DNA of 64,000 bases from Lepus europaeus (taxonomy: Eukaryota; Chordata; Mammalia; Lagomorpha; Leporidae). The stretch is from the NCBI RefSeq assembly GCF_033115175.1, contig NC_084845.1, forward strand, positions 1,552,501 through 1,616,500, written 5' to 3'. Of this stretch, positions 49,068-60,210 are shown piece by piece. Each line of letters begins with the position of its first letter. Within the stretch, counting starts at the first letter, position 1. The position numbers and the translations under genes were made by a program. A model generated the notes under the pieces. That model saw only the letters and a program-made list of their open reading frames with translations. It did not search any database and was not told the DNA's origin.

Positions 49068-49790
49068 AGAAAAAGCATAAAATTTGTTGTGGATGGAATT
49101 ATAAGTTGACAGATGACCATGGACCACATTTTGACATTAACTTGAAAAACTAAAGAAACATTTATCCTGAAACTCAGTAATTCAAGTAGTAGCTACAGAC
49201 CCGAGAATGTTGGTTGTCTGGTCTCAGCACCCTGCTTATACTCAAGGGTCTTTTAGCTTCAACAGCCTCATGGGTAGCTCATCAGTCTGTAGAAGCTGCT
49301 CCAGTTAACAGCTCCTCTGAGTCCTCAATGCGCTGTGAAGCCACATTCCTGAGGATATGATCTGGACACCCCTTTTCCCTCATCTCCCACAAACACCTGC
49401 TGACCTGTTATGCCACCCTGTCACCTTCAACCCTACTCCTGGAGAGCTCCTTCCCCTCACTGGAGCTTCAAAAGCCAGCTCAGAATGGCCTAAAGTGGGA
49501 GGGGAAGGCAGGGTGCAAGCCTGAGCGGCCTTGGTTCCTGTCACCACCTAGTGGCAGCAGCGAGCAACAACTCCAGTGTCTGGACATGTGCTCCTGTGCT
49601 TTCAGATTCTTCCAGAAGACTCTGAACATAAACAGCAAGGATCTGAAGACTTTTGTCTTGATGGCCTGTGGGTCAGCTCACTTAAAGAAAGCAGGATTGT
49701 GGCTCTAACACAAAAAAAGACTCTAGGACTCGTATGGAGGGACCTGGGTCTCCAGGGCTATAAAATAGAGGCAATATGACTAGGTGGGTT
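49068..49790. other. Unique sequence
   Basis: No gene recognised. Confidence 0.4.
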
Positions 49791-50243
49791 TTTTTGTTTG
49801 TTTTTTAAGATTTACTTATTTGAGGCCGGTGCTGCAGCTCAATAGGCTAACTAATCCTTTGCCTGCTGTGCCTGCAGTCCTGGTTCTAGTCCCGGTCGAG
49901 GCACCAGATTCTGTCCCAGGTGCTCCTCTTCCAGGCCAGCTCTCTGCTGTGGGCCAGGAGTGATGGAGGATGGCCCAGGTCCTTGGGCCCTGCACCTGCA
50001 TGAAGACCAGGAGAGGCACATGGCTCCTGGATTCAGATCAGCGCGATGCGCTGGCCAGAGTGCACAAGCCGTGGCAGCCATTGGTGGGTGAACCAACGGT
50101 GAAGGAAGACCTTTCTCTCTGTCTATCTCCCACTCTCCACTCTGCTTGTGAAAAAATAAAAATAAAAAAAAAAAGAAAAAGATTTACTAATTTGAAAGGC
50201 AGTGACAGGATGGAGAGAGGGAGAGAAAGAGAGAAAGGGAGAA

Positions 50244-50274
<31 letters not shown>

Positions 50275-50541
50275 CAGAGAGAATATGAATCTTTGGCTCC
50301 CCTGATGGCTGCAATGGCAGGAACTGGGCCAATCCCAAGAATGAAGCCCAGAGACTGGAGCTTCTTCTTCTGGGTCTCCCACATGGGTGCAGGGATCTAA
50401 GGATTCGGGCCATCTTCCACTGCTTTCCCAGGCCATAGTAGAGAGCTGGATTGGAAGTAAAGCAGCTGGGACTCGAACCAGAGCCCATATGGGATGCCAG
50501 CACTTCAGTAGGTGGTTTTACAGTTATGCCACAGTGCCGGG
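49791..50541 (-). mobile_element. C SINE, old type, with an inverted nested copy
   Basis: Outer copy 49791-49823 plus 50178-50541, with a long (GA)n run. Holds the left break of duplication copy B. Confidence 0.9.
49824..50177 (+). mobile_element. C SINE, young type, nested
   Basis: Target duplication AAGATTTACTWATTTGA. Confidence 0.93.
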
Positions 50542-50555
50542 CCCTCCATGAACTT

Positions 50556-50862
50556 TTTTTTTTTGTTTAAAGGTATATTGATTTACTTGAAAGTCAGAGT
50601 TACACAGAGAGAGAAGGAGAGGCAGAGAGAGAGGTGTCTTCCATCTGCTGGCTCACTCCCCAATTGGCCAAAACAGCCAGAGCTGTGCCAACCCGAAGCC
50701 AGGAGCTTCTTCCGGGTGTCCCACGAGGTATAGGAACCCAACAATTTGGACCATCTCCCACTGTTGTCCCAGTCCATAGCAGAGAGCTGGATCAGAAGAG
50801 GAGCAGCCTGGACTCGAACTGGCACCCATATGCGATGCCAGCACTAGGCAGAGTGCCGGCCC
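50556..50862 (-). mobile_element. C SINE (copy B)
   Basis: Pairs with the SINE at 46029. Confidence 0.9.
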
Positions 50863-51887
50863 CTCTGTGAACTTGTCAACATCTTTGTATGTGCCAGACT
50901 TACATGTGTCAATAGGAACATGTGTGTGAGAGCACTGTTGGTCTCCATGCCTTCTTTAAGTGTTCATATCGTGCTTCCTTTCCCTGTGCCAGTGTTTCTA
51001 GAAGGCAAGTGTATTTTGCCTGTGGAAAGACCCGATCTTTATTAGTGGAGACATTGTGCTGTCAAAGCTGTGCCTGTCCAGAGCTGCTCTGTGCAGAATA
51101 TCCTCCATACCAGGCATATAACCTTGCTCGTGTCAAAGCGACCGAGCAGTGTATTAGTCCTGCATTGGCTCTGGCAGAGGGAGGTGGTGGTAGTTTTCTA
51201 GGCTTGTAGTGAGAGTACAGGTATGAACCCTGTGGTTCTTCTTACACAGGGATTGGAAAAAGCTCCTAGATGAGTCACAGAACTTAGAAATACATTTTAG
51301 AAAGGATGTGCATGAGTGCATAAAGTACAGGTAAATAATCATCTCTTTTGTAATTTACTACCATAGAACATACAAATCTATTGTAAAACTTTGTCAAAAC
51401 ACGTGCACACGACAACTCAGACTGTTTACAGCATCATTTGCAGTCAAGAGAAATGCAAACAAAAGCGCAGTATTAAAGTATAACTGCATAAAATGAACTT
51501 GCACGTACTGTGCTTCTGTGATCTCATAGCCACATCTTGTTGCTATTACTGTGGGCTCAAGTGTGGTGAGGATCCATCTGAAATGCCTTGTAACGTTAAT
51601 CTTCCACATGTGAGCAGTTAGTCTCCCTAATAAACTCATCTAGTAAAAATGATGTCTCAATCTTTACATATTTTCACCATATATAATATGTATAACATAT
51701 TATGCTTGCTGGTACTTTTTTTTGGTAAGGCTTCCTGCCAATAGTAGGCTTTTAGGAGTTGGGTTTTGGGGGAGCTGAAAGTTATACTCAGGTTTTTTAC
51801 TGCAAGGGGGTCAGTATTACTCATTGCTTCATGGTTCAAGTGTCAACTGTGTCACAGAATGGTCTAAGCAACAGAAATTTACCTTCT
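50863..51887. other. Duplicated unique sequence (copy B)
   Basis: No gene recognised; the frames in it lack known homology. Confidence 0.5.
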
Positions 51888-51962
51888 CTTTTTTTTTCTA
51901 AAGATTCATTTACCTATTTGAAAGCCTGAGTTACACAGAGAGAGAAGGACACACAAACACAC

Positions 51963-51996
<34 letters not shown>

Positions 51997-52560
51997 GTCT
52001 GCCATCCAGTGGTTCACTCCTCAAATGTCTGCAATGGCTGGAGTTGCGCTGATCTGAAGGCAGGAGCTAAGAGCCTCCTCAGGGTCTCCCTCATGGGGGC
52101 AGGGGCCCAAGCACTTGCTCCATCTTTCACTGTTTTCCCAGGCCGCAGTAGAGAGCTTGATCAGATGTGGAGCAGCTGGGACCAGAACCAGCAGCCATAT
52201 GGGATGCCGGCACCATAGGCAGCAGCCTCCACCTGCTATACCACAGCGCCGGCCCCAACAGAAATTTACCTTCTACAGCATTTGATTCCAGAGGACCAAG
52301 ATCAAGGAGTCATCATGGTTGGTTCCCTCTGAGGGCAGGATGTTTTAAGTATTCCTGGCTGGCAGATGTCTCGACATCTTCCTGGATCTTCAAGGTATCC
52401 CCTTTAGTATCTGTGTCCAAATTTCTTCTTCCTATAAGGATACCAGTCACACAGGATTAGGAAATGCCACAAACTCATTTAAATTTAATCATATCTATAA
52501 AAATCCTATCACCAAATACAGTTGCACTCTGAGGTACTGACAGGTTAGGATTCCAACGTG
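51840..52560. mobile_element. Old interspersed element interrupted by a SINE
   Basis: GCAACAGAAATTTACCTTCT before the SINE and CCAAGATCAAGG, CTATAAGGATACCAGTCACA and AAATCCTATCACCAAATACA after it follow the order of a widespread old mammalian LTR-like or DNA element. Only the left piece is in the duplicate near 47.3 kb. Confidence 0.5.
51888..52256 (-). mobile_element. C SINE, whole, at the right end of copy B
   Basis: Flanked by AACAGAAATTTACCTTCT at 51870-51887 and 52257-52274. Confidence 0.94.
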
Positions 52561-53059
52561 AGTTTTTTTTTTTTTTTAAACACAGTCAAGCCAAAAAGGG
52601 CCAGATTGGCTGACATGGTGTCTGTTCCATTGAATGCAACACTTACATCCATGTATGTAGGCTTTCGTCTCTGGCATATTAGTGCTTGTACCAATCAGCC
52701 CTCACTCACAGGAGTAGTGGGTAAATATTTTTGCCAATGAATCAGAGTGGGAAATGTCACAGTGACTTCCACCCCTTGGTTCCGGGACACCAGTGTAGGG
52801 CAGAAATGACGCTTCAGATAGGTTCATGAACATCAGAGTTCAAACCTCCACAAGCACTGCCTCATAAATGGTGCCATCACTGAGTCTTCACAAGGCCATT
52901 CTCGGTTCTTTCATCCCAGGTGATTAAACATTGGTAAAGCTGTGGATCCTAAAAGCAGGCCCACTGCCTTCAATGCTTTGTTTCAAAAAGTACTGCTCAA
53001 TCAGTCAAAATGATATGTGGGGTACTGTGAGGGGGAACAAACCATCAATCAGGGTGATT
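52561..53059. other. Unique sequence
   Basis: Nothing recognised. Confidence 0.35.
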
Positions 53060-53215
53060 GCAAGCCTGGTAGATGTTCAACAGGGTTTGATGGCATGGCT
53101 AGATTATACTGATATCTAGTGGATTGAGGTCAGGAATCTTACTGAGTAGGACAGCACCCCACACGAACGTACTAACTAACATATCAACCATGCCAACGTT
53201 GAGAAACACTGTTCC
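53060..53215. mobile_element. Old interspersed element, family not named
   Basis: TGATATCTAGTGGATTGAGG, then GACAGCACCCC, then ACGTTGAGAAACACTG resembles a common old mammalian interspersed element ending in GTTGAGAAACCCTG. I cannot name it with certainty. Confidence 0.4.
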
Positions 53216-53323
53216 AAACATGAGTGAGTTTGCAAAGAACCCAACTGAAGTGTGACCAAGAGAAAATGATTGCTCACCACTATTTCTTCCTTCTTTCCTC
53301 CCTCCCTTACTTCCTTCCTCTGT

Positions 53324-53478
53324 TTTTTAAAGATTATTTGAAAGACAGGGTTCCAAAGAGAGAGAAAGAGACAGAGAGAGGTCTTCCACTTGCTGATTAA
53401 TTCCCCAATGGCCACAATGGCTGGAGCTGGGCCAGTTTGAAGCCAGGAGCTTCATCTGAGTCTTCCAGGTGGGTGCAG
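53324..53478 (-). mobile_element. C SINE tail-side fragment
   Basis: TTTTAAAGATTATTTGAAAG to GGTGGGTGCAGGGGC. Confidence 0.82.
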
Positions 53479-53762
53479 GGGCAGAGAGCCAGAGGAAGAC
53501 AGAAAGATCTTCTTTCTGCTGATTCACTCCCCAAATGGCCACAACAGTTGGGGTTAGGCCAAGCTGAAGTCAGGAGCCTGGAATTCCACCCAGGTTTCCC
53601 ACATGTGCAGCATGGACCCAAGCACTTGGGTGATCTTCTGCTATTCCAGGCACATCTGCAGGGAGCTGGATTGGGAGTGGAGCAGCTAGAACTCTAGCTA
53701 GTTCTATGGGATGCTAGTGTTGCAGGCAGTGGCTTAACCTACTGTAGCACAACACCCGCCCC
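53479..53762 (-). mobile_element. C SINE
   Basis: Joined directly to the previous fragment, same direction; head AGCACAACACCCGCCCC. Confidence 0.85.
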
Positions 53763-53835
53763 ATTTTACATAGTTTTTAATTATCAAACCACTTTTTTAG
53801 TTTTACTTCATTTCGTCAAAAGGTAAAGTGATGTG

Positions 53836-54155
53836 TGTGAGGGACTAGAGGAAGGAAGAGAGGAGGGAGGGAAGGAGGGAGAGAGATGGATTGATCCTCT
53901 TTCCATTGATTCACTCCCCAAATGCCTCCTACTGCTGAGGCTGGGCAGGCTGAAGCCAGGAGGCAGGACATGCATGCAGTTCTCTTACGTGGGTGGCAGG
54001 AACCCAAGTCCTTGAGCCATTACCTACTGTCTCCCAGAATGTGTATTAGCAGGAAGCTGACTCAGAAGCAGAGGTGGGATTCAAGCCCGGGAACTGCAAG
54101 AGGGGATGCCAACATCCCAAGCAGTGTCTTAACCCACTGAGCCCCAGTGCCTGTC
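53836..54155 (-). mobile_element. C SINE, diverged
   Basis: GGAAGGGAGG-rich tail side; head CTGAGCCCCAGTGCCTGTCC. Confidence 0.83.
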
Positions 54156-54479
54156 CTCATCATTTCATTAACTGCATTGTTCATGGAAGCCTGATGTTCT
54201 ACCTTGCAGCTCCTGGAAGGATGTGGAAATACAGTTGGTTGCTAGGTAGCAGATTGTTCCAGTGAAGAGTTACAAAGACACGTGGAAGCCAGTTAATGGT
54301 ACTTGCATTATTTGGTATTTATTTCAATAAGCTTACAAAACAAAGACATATGTGAGCTCAAGAGACTGAAAATTATAATTAAAATCCTTTAAATAAATAC
54401 ACACAGACACACACACACTCACACACACACACCAACAGCAGCAGCAGCCAAGTAAACCCTAGACACTCTACACACAATC
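54156..54479. other. Unique sequence with a (CA)n microsatellite
   Basis: The CA run is at 54399-54433. Confidence 0.5.
54317..54322 (-). terminator. USP29: Possible USP29 poly(A) signal
   Basis: AATAAA on the minus strand in non-SINE sequence, about 800 bp after the stop. Another AATAAA at about 54755 belongs to a SINE. Confidence 0.25.
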
Positions 54480-54655
54480 ATTGTGCTTCTCAAATGTTCA
54501 TGGGCACCACAATGTCCATCAGATTTCTGGTCCACATTTGCAGTTTCTGAGTCAGTTGGAGTGGAGAGGTCTCAAAATTGTCATTTCTGATCAGATCCTC
54601 TTTGCTGCTGTGACGTTGATTGCACAGCAACACTTGGAAAACCACTGCATTAGAA
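54480..54655. mobile_element. Old hAT-Charlie element (MER20-like)
   Basis: GCTTCTCAAATGTTCATG at one end, CAGTTTCTGAGTCAGTTGG in the middle and AACACTTGGAAAACCACTG at the other end follow the order in MER20-type elements. Confidence 0.55.
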
Positions 54656-54744
54656 GATGACGAGTGCCATTTGAATCTTGTAGGAGAGAATCATGCAGCT
54701 TAGCCTGAGTTATGGTGAGTCTTGTGGATCTTCCATCATTTTTA

Positions 54745-55087
54745 TATAAAAAGATTTATTCATGTAAAAGGCACAACAGAGAGAAGGAGAGTGAGCTTTC
54801 ATCCACTGGCTCACTCCCCAAATGGCCCCAACAGCCAGGGCTGGGCCATGCTGAAGCCAGGAGCCAGGAACTCCGCTGTGGTCTCCCACGTGTGTGGCAG
54901 AGGCTCGAGGATGTAGGCCGTCTTCTGTTGCTTTCCCGGGCACATTAGTAAGAATGCTGGATCAGAATCAGAGGTGTTGGAACTCAAACTGGCACTCCAA
55001 TATAGGCTACTTGCTTCCCAAGGGGTGGCTGAAGCAGCTGTGCCTCACCAGCAGCCTGGCATTCGAACCACAAGACCAGCCCCCGCC
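54745..55087 (-). mobile_element. C SINE, diverged
   Basis: Lies 38 bp beyond the USP29 stop, so it is in the 3' UTR. Confidence 0.85.
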
Positions 55088-55124
55088 CTTTGTCCTGAGC
55101 TCCTTGTGTCTCAAAGGAGCCCTC

Positions 55125-57323
55125 TTATTCTCCTGGAAGGAACAGCTCTTCCTGCTGGCTGGTTAGCTGGGACTTCTCCGCCTTGCTCACAAGTGCCTCA
55201 AAAATGTCATTGTGCATGTAAAAAAAGATGTACCCACTGTGAAGCCTCGCCTCCTGCACCATGGCCTCTGGGATTTCTGCCACCCACAGATCACTATACG
55301 TGAACCAGGCCTGCTTCTGAAAGTCATACACGTCGCTGATGTAATGGCCTGCACACGGGGAGTTCCCTATGTGGCTGATGACGCTAATCAGTCGGTAAGA
55401 ATGAAGAGGATCTCCCGTTTCCATGCTTCCTTTTGGTTCCTTGACTTTAGCTATGGTTTTCTCCATGCCCACGATGTCTTTGGTAACAGATTCGTGCAGC
55501 TGCTCAACCATGCCTTGCGATCCTTCTGCAATCTTGTGTTTTTCATAGTCACAAAGATCTTTTGAAGACTCGCTAACATGATAAAAATCTAGCTCTACCA
55601 ATGTACTGGTTTTCTCATTGTCCTTAGGTTCTGGATCTTCAGGCTCCTCTTGACAATAAAGTTCAAGTCCTGTGTCTGGGTTGTTGATAGGATTACTTGC
55701 GTCTTCACAGATCATAAGAAGAGAGATGTCTCCCTGATCCATTACTGAGGCAGCTGCTAGCATCTCCATTTCTCTGACTTCCCTATCTCTTGCGTTCCCC
55801 AGTTTGGACTCCAGATTCGAGCCACTTGCTAGGTCTCTCTGCTGCTGCTCCTTTGGCCTCGCTGGCCAAATTCTCTGAGGTGTGTTTTGCTCAGCATCTT
55901 CGGCTGGTCCAACATGTAGAACTGAAGAGTCACTGGATTGCGAGGTCAACTTCACAGATGATGTGCATGGGCTGACTCTCTCAGAAATAACCTCTTGAGT
56001 GAGGTTCAGTACTTCGGGGTCCAACACAGGTGCATTACAATCCAAGGGAAGTGGTGGTTTGGTGTCTTCGTTGCAATTAGAGGATAAACTCAAATATCTG
56101 GGAATAATAACTTGTTGGTCATCCTTCATTGGCACGTAAGTGTCACTCAAACTGTAGCGTTTCAGATGAACAATGAAGACTCTGGGTAGCCTGCCAAATT
56201 TATGCATCACCACAGCCTTCTTGTGGTCACACATTTCACAGTGGCGCTCACATTCTTCCGTTTTAAAGAAAAGATCCAAACAATTTTGAATAGACAAAGG
56301 AGATGCTTTTGGTTTTGGGTGTAGGTTGACGGAGATACAATTACCAGGCTCTATCACGACAACAACTTGACCACAGCCTTTGCAAACAACATAGTCGTGC
56401 AATTCAAATTCAAAATTGGCAGCAACTGGACAAACAAACGCTTTGGTGGCAGCATTCCCAGCAAACAACTCTGGAGGTGAATTTTCATCTCCAGCCTCCC
56501 TCCTCGTTTTCCAAATGCTGTTTAATTTTCCAATGTCATCTTTCAGCTGGTCTAAACACTGACATAAGAATTCATGAGCATCATTCTGCATGTTGCCCGA
56601 GAATATTTCTGCAACAGCTGAGATAGCATTTTTAATATCTTTGAGGAGGTCTTGGCTAGTCTCTAGATTACAAATGTCTTTCAAAGCAAGCAACATACTT
56701 AAAGGCATAATAAGCACGTCAGGAGGAATGTTCTCCCATGGAATACCTTGTCCTAGTAAGCCATCAGCAAATGATGGAATTGCATAGAGTGACTGTAAAA
56801 TTGAGTTCATGTAACAGGTGTTTCCCAAATTGGGGAAGCCCAGTTGCTCTGGGTGAGAGTCAAGGCACAATTGGTCTTCATCGTGTTTTGGGTCGTCCTG
56901 GGCACGTTCTGGTTCCAATGGCAATAGCAGACTGTTGTCAGACACACTCTGAGGAGAAAGAACAGTCTCATCCAGGTGAGAATTTCCAGGAGAGGCGGTC
57001 CTGAGGGGAGGTCCATGTCTCAAACTTCCATCCTTTTCTAGATCTTTCAAGGGATCTTTCTTGAATTTCTTGTTTGGCACACTCTCATTTTCTTCCAGGA
57101 AGCCTTCATCCGTATCCAGACTGGACGACAGTGTTGTTTTTCTCTTCCTATCTTTCTTTTCTGGTAATCCTTGTTTGGCAAGTATTGGTGATTTTCCCGA
57201 CAACTGCTGGGGGAAAGTTGTTCCACGTCCTTCCTCTGTAGTAAAGGTTTCAGAACTTGGCGCACTACATACATTGGAAGATGGAGTTTTGTCAGTCTCT
57301 GTGTATGTATTCATGCTCTCCAT
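55125..57323 (-). CDS. USP29: USP29 open frame with intact USP catalytic domain
   Basis: This is the only long frame in the gene. ATG 57323 has a good context (G at -3, G at +4). Residues 1-160 are a low-complexity, charged linker, 161-690 the split USP domain, and the tail ends EELFLPGE. If it is translated, the product would lack the PH-like domain. Confidence 0.85.
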   Translation of the reverse strand: MESMNTYTETDKTPSSNVCSAPSSETFTTEEGRGTTFPQQLSGKSPILAKQGLPEKKDRKRKTTLSSSLDTDEGFLEENESVPNKKFKKDPLKDLEKDGSLRHGPPLRTASPGNSHLDETVLSPQSVSDNSLLLPLEPERAQDDPKHDEDQLCLDSHPEQLGFPNLGNTCYMNSILQSLYAIPSFADGLLGQGIPWENIPPDVLIMPLSMLLALKDICNLETSQDLLKDIKNAISAVAEIFSGNMQNDAHEFLCQCLDQLKDDIGKLNSIWKTRREAGDENSPPELFAGNAATKAFVCPVAANFEFELHDYVVCKGCGQVVVVIEPGNCISVNLHPKPKASPLSIQNCLDLFFKTEECERHCEMCDHKKAVVMHKFGRLPRVFIVHLKRYSLSDTYVPMKDDQQVIIPRYLSLSSNCNEDTKPPLPLDCNAPVLDPEVLNLTQEVISERVSPCTSSVKLTSQSSDSSVLHVGPAEDAEQNTPQRIWPARPKEQQQRDLASGSNLESKLGNARDREVREMEMLAAASVMDQGDISLLMICEDASNPINNPDTGLELYCQEEPEDPEPKDNEKTSTLVELDFYHVSESSKDLCDYEKHKIAEGSQGMVEQLHESVTKDIVGMEKTIAKVKEPKGSMETGDPLHSYRLISVISHIGNSPCAGHYISDVYDFQKQAWFTYSDLWVAEIPEAMVQEARLHSGYIFFYMHNDIFEALVSKAEKSQLTSQQEELFLPGE

Positions 57324-57705
57324 GACACCCCAATTACTCAGATTTAATGGGCTACTGATGTTCGTTCTGATGAATGATGTCCAGCAAGATCTTCAACCGT
57401 TCAGTATGTGTGCGAGATAGTTTGCCAATAAACAAGGTTTTTTTCCAGAAAGTCAAATCCAGGCAATTTTGTCTTTCTCCATAATGTCTAAAACATTCTA
57501 TAATATTAATGTCTAGGGAAAAACCTCTCATATATAGGTTTTCCAGATTTAAACATGAAAGCCAGTTTAATATCCTTTTCCCTTTCCACTGTTTCTGTGA
57601 ATGGCTCTTTCAACCTACTAGGTCCAGTCCTCTTGTTCCAAGTCTGAACAAAACCATGCACTTCATGAGGTGATGTTCTTTGTTTACAAATACGATGCAT
57701 GTACC
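55125..57705 (-). CDS. USP29: USP29, ubiquitin-specific protease; N-terminus disrupted
   Basis: An open frame of 732 codons runs from ATG 57323 to 55125, with no introns, as in the USP26/29/37 group. The Cys box FPNLGNTCYMNS (Cys170), the His box (GNSPCAGHYISDVYDF, His660) and Asp678 (FTYSDL) are all present, so the thiol protease core looks able to cut ubiquitin. The zinc-finger-like CxxC pairs (VCKGCG, CEMCDHK) are also there. Upstream the homologous N-terminal PH-like part (about 135 residues in human) is recognisable at 57700-57340 but lies in two other frames: it begins MHRICKQRTSPHEVHGF, changes frame near 57530, and meets stop codons at 57354 and 57336. The exon has a good acceptor (TTTTTCTTTAG) just above 57705. 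A region before the His box is also shorter than in human (922 aa in total there). In mouse and human this gene is imprinted and expressed from the paternal allele. Confidence 0.9.
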
Positions 57706-57889
57706 CTAAAGAAAAAGACACACAGATGTTTTAATAGAAATATAGCTACAGTGGGGACTTGAGTAAATGGTGATCAAGCAAGCAGCCATTTCATGAAAGG
57801 GGTATGAAAACAGAATTAAGATGGTGAGCTTTTCAGGAAAATTGAGGTGGGGTGGGAAACACAAAGAGGGAGACACAGCATCATGCAGA

Positions 57890-58065
57890 CCCTCTGAGGC
57901 AGCACGTGATGTGCAATTATTTGGGACTCTCCCACCTGTGTGGAACTTGCACTATTCTGGTCTCCCAGCTATAGCCTGACCCAGCCCTGATGGTTGCAGG
58001 CATTTGAGGACTGAACCAGTAGATGGAAGATCGCTCTCTGCCTTTCAAATGCAATGACAATTTAA
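57890..58065 (+). mobile_element. Old C SINE fragment
   Basis: Keeps GAACCAGTAGATGGAAGATC and CTGCCTTTCAAATG. Confidence 0.65.
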
Positions 58066-58213
58066 AATGACTTTCTTAATTCTTCTCCCTCCCCTCACCC
58101 ATTTGCCTATGTCTTTCTAAGCAGCCAAGAATTTCTGTGTCTTTCCAACATTCTGATGTCAGAAAAAGCAAGCAAAAAAAATTCAAAGGAAACTACTGAA
58201 AAAAAGATATTAC

Positions 58214-58328
58214 CTGTTGTCCATTCTCAGTTCTGCCCAAAGAAACTTGAGTCAGAATTCAAGGGACTTGACTCTTTGGAGAGTTGTCCGTGGCCACACT
58301 GCAAGCAGAATCCTGAGTGCCAAGGCTG
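58214..58328 (-). other. USP29: Probable non-coding 5' exon of USP29
   Basis: The minus strand has a pyrimidine-rich acceptor (ATTTTTCTTTCAG), about 115 bp of non-repeat sequence, and an AACAG donor followed by GTAATATC. It lies 0.5 kb upstream of the coding exon in the right orientation. Human USP29 is known to have several untranslated 5' exons. RNA evidence is lacking. Confidence 0.5.
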
Positions 58329-58436
58329 CTGAAAGAAAAATAGGCAGTCTCAAAAAGTGAGTTTTATGTAATCACCAGTAGATTCCCAACCACATCTTCT
58401 GTTGTTTGATTTCACTATCTGGTAGAAAGCAAATAG

Positions 58437-58748
58437 AGAGGCTAGTGTTTTGGCATAATGGGTTAAACCACCACATGCAACACCAGCATCCTATGTGGGT
58501 GCCACTTTGAGACCCAGCTGCTCCACTTCCAATCTAGCTCCCTGCTAGTGGGACTGAGAATGGAGAAAAAGATGGCCCAAGTGTTTGGACTCTTGCCCCC
58601 ACGTGTGAGATCTGGAAGAAGCTCTGGGCTCCTGGCTTCAGCCTGCCCAAGCCCTGTCCACCATGGCCATCTGGGAAGTGAACCAGTGGAGGATCTCTGT
58701 TTCTCCCTCTCTCTGTAACTGTGCCTTTCAAATAAATAAAATTTGTAA
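58437..58748 (+). mobile_element. C SINE, old type
   Basis: Head GAGGCTAGTGTTTTGGC; tail CAAATAAATAAAATTTG. Confidence 0.87.
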
Positions 58749-58845
58749 AGACAATAAAGCAAATGGGAATCGAACACCCTCCAATGGATTTTTTTTTACT
58801 TCTTTTTCAATACACCTTATGAATTTTCACAACTTCCTTTTTTTC

Positions 58846-59170
58846 TCAATTTATTTATTTATTTATGAGAGGCAGAGTTAGACAGTGAGAGAGAGAAAGG
58901 TCTTCTTTTCGTTGGTTCAGCCCCCAAATGGCCACTATGGACAGTGAGCTGCGCAGCTCTAAAGCCAGGAGCCAGGTGCTCCCTCTGGTCTCCCATGCAA
59001 TTGCAGGGCCCAAGCACTTGTCCATCCTCCACTGCCTTTCCGGGTCACAGCAGAGAGCTGGACTGGAAGAGTAGCAACTGGGAGAGAATCCAGCGCTCCA
59101 ACCGGGACTGGAACTCGGGGTGCCGGCGTCCCATGTGGATTATTAGCCTAGTGATCCACGGCGCCGGCCC
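58846..59170 (-). mobile_element. C SINE
   Basis: Tail TTTATTTATTTATTTATG; head CCACGGCGCCGGCCCC. Confidence 0.9.
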
Positions 59171-59627
59171 CTCTAATGTCTTAAAAATTACGTAACCAAG
59201 GAGGAAAGCTAATGTGCTAATGAGATTACCTCCAAGTACCTTTCTAAACCCAGCCCTTCCCAATCACATAGATTGGATTAATACAGACACAGTCTTGGTG
59301 CTGATGAGTTTTTTGGAGCTCTGCCACATTACAATTTTAAAATGTCTTTATTTATTTGAAAGGGCTAGAACTTTAAGCATCTTTGTTTTTTTTTGTTTGT
59401 TTGTTTTGTTTTTGTTTTTTTTTTTCACTTACAAACAGGCAACAAGGAGGATACACTATGATCACACAATATGCATTCCAGCTGCTAGAAGTCAGAGACT
59501 GGTTTCTTATGTACTGCTCTTGGAACATGAAGCTTGAAACTCAAGCTTCCTGGGTCTTTTTTCACATGAGTGAAAACGGGATTGCAACAATAGTACTGTT
59601 GTGATCATAAAACTGCATCACAACGAA
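59171..59627. other. Unique sequence with a T-rich tract
   Basis: No gene seen. Confidence 0.35.
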
Positions 59628-59812
59628 ACACACAACCCAGTTAAGAGACGGGCCAAGGGCTTAAACAGACATTTTCAAAAGAGGATATCCAAGTGGTCAA
59701 CAGACACATGAAAAAATGTTCAAGATCACTAGCCATCAGGGAAATGCAAATGAAACCACAATGAGGTGACATCTCTCCATTCCCCGGTTAGAATGGCTCT
59801 CACACAGCCATA
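59628..59812 (+). mobile_element. LINE-1 ORF2 fragment
   Basis: Plus-strand sequence such as GGAAATGCAAATGAAACCAC and AATGAGGTGACATCTCTCC matches the well-known 3' part of L1 ORF2. It is short and broken. Confidence 0.8.
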
Positions 59813-59817
59813 CAGCT

Positions 59818-59930
59818 CAGCTCTGGCTGTCATGGTCATTTGGGGAGTGAACTAGCTGATGGAAGACCTCTCTCTCTCTCTCTGTAACTCCTTCAAAATA
59901 AATAAGAAACAAATAAGTCTTTAACAAATA
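59818..59930 (+). mobile_element. C SINE 3' fragment
   Basis: GGGGAGTGAACTAGCTGATGG to the tail, joined to the L1 piece. Confidence 0.8.
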
Positions 59931-60210
59931 ATTAATGCATCTTCAATTTTCTGAGAGATACTAATACCTACATTGTGTACCTATAGCCACCACAGTAGGA
60001 ACCCAGAGTCCCTGTATTTCATCCTCCTATCACTGTGCTTATGAGAAATGACTTTCTTTTTTCCTAGGGGATGTTTCTTCTCACTGAAACTTACATTTCA
60101 GGAAAGGGGGAGTCATAAGGTTTAGAGATCATCAGTTGCATCCCAAAATGATACCAAAAGATGAGTAGCCTTCATCATGTGTTGTTTACAATTTGCTTGT
60201 AGGATTGGCG
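59931..60210. other. Unique sequence
   Basis: Nothing recognised. Confidence 0.35.

Larger units (their letters stand above)
50407..52117 (+). repeat. Copy B (ancestral) of the 1.7-kb direct duplication
   Basis: Pairs with 45879-47585. Here the SINE at the right end is whole and has both target duplications (AACAGAAATTTACCTTCT), so this copy is the original site. Confidence 0.92.
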
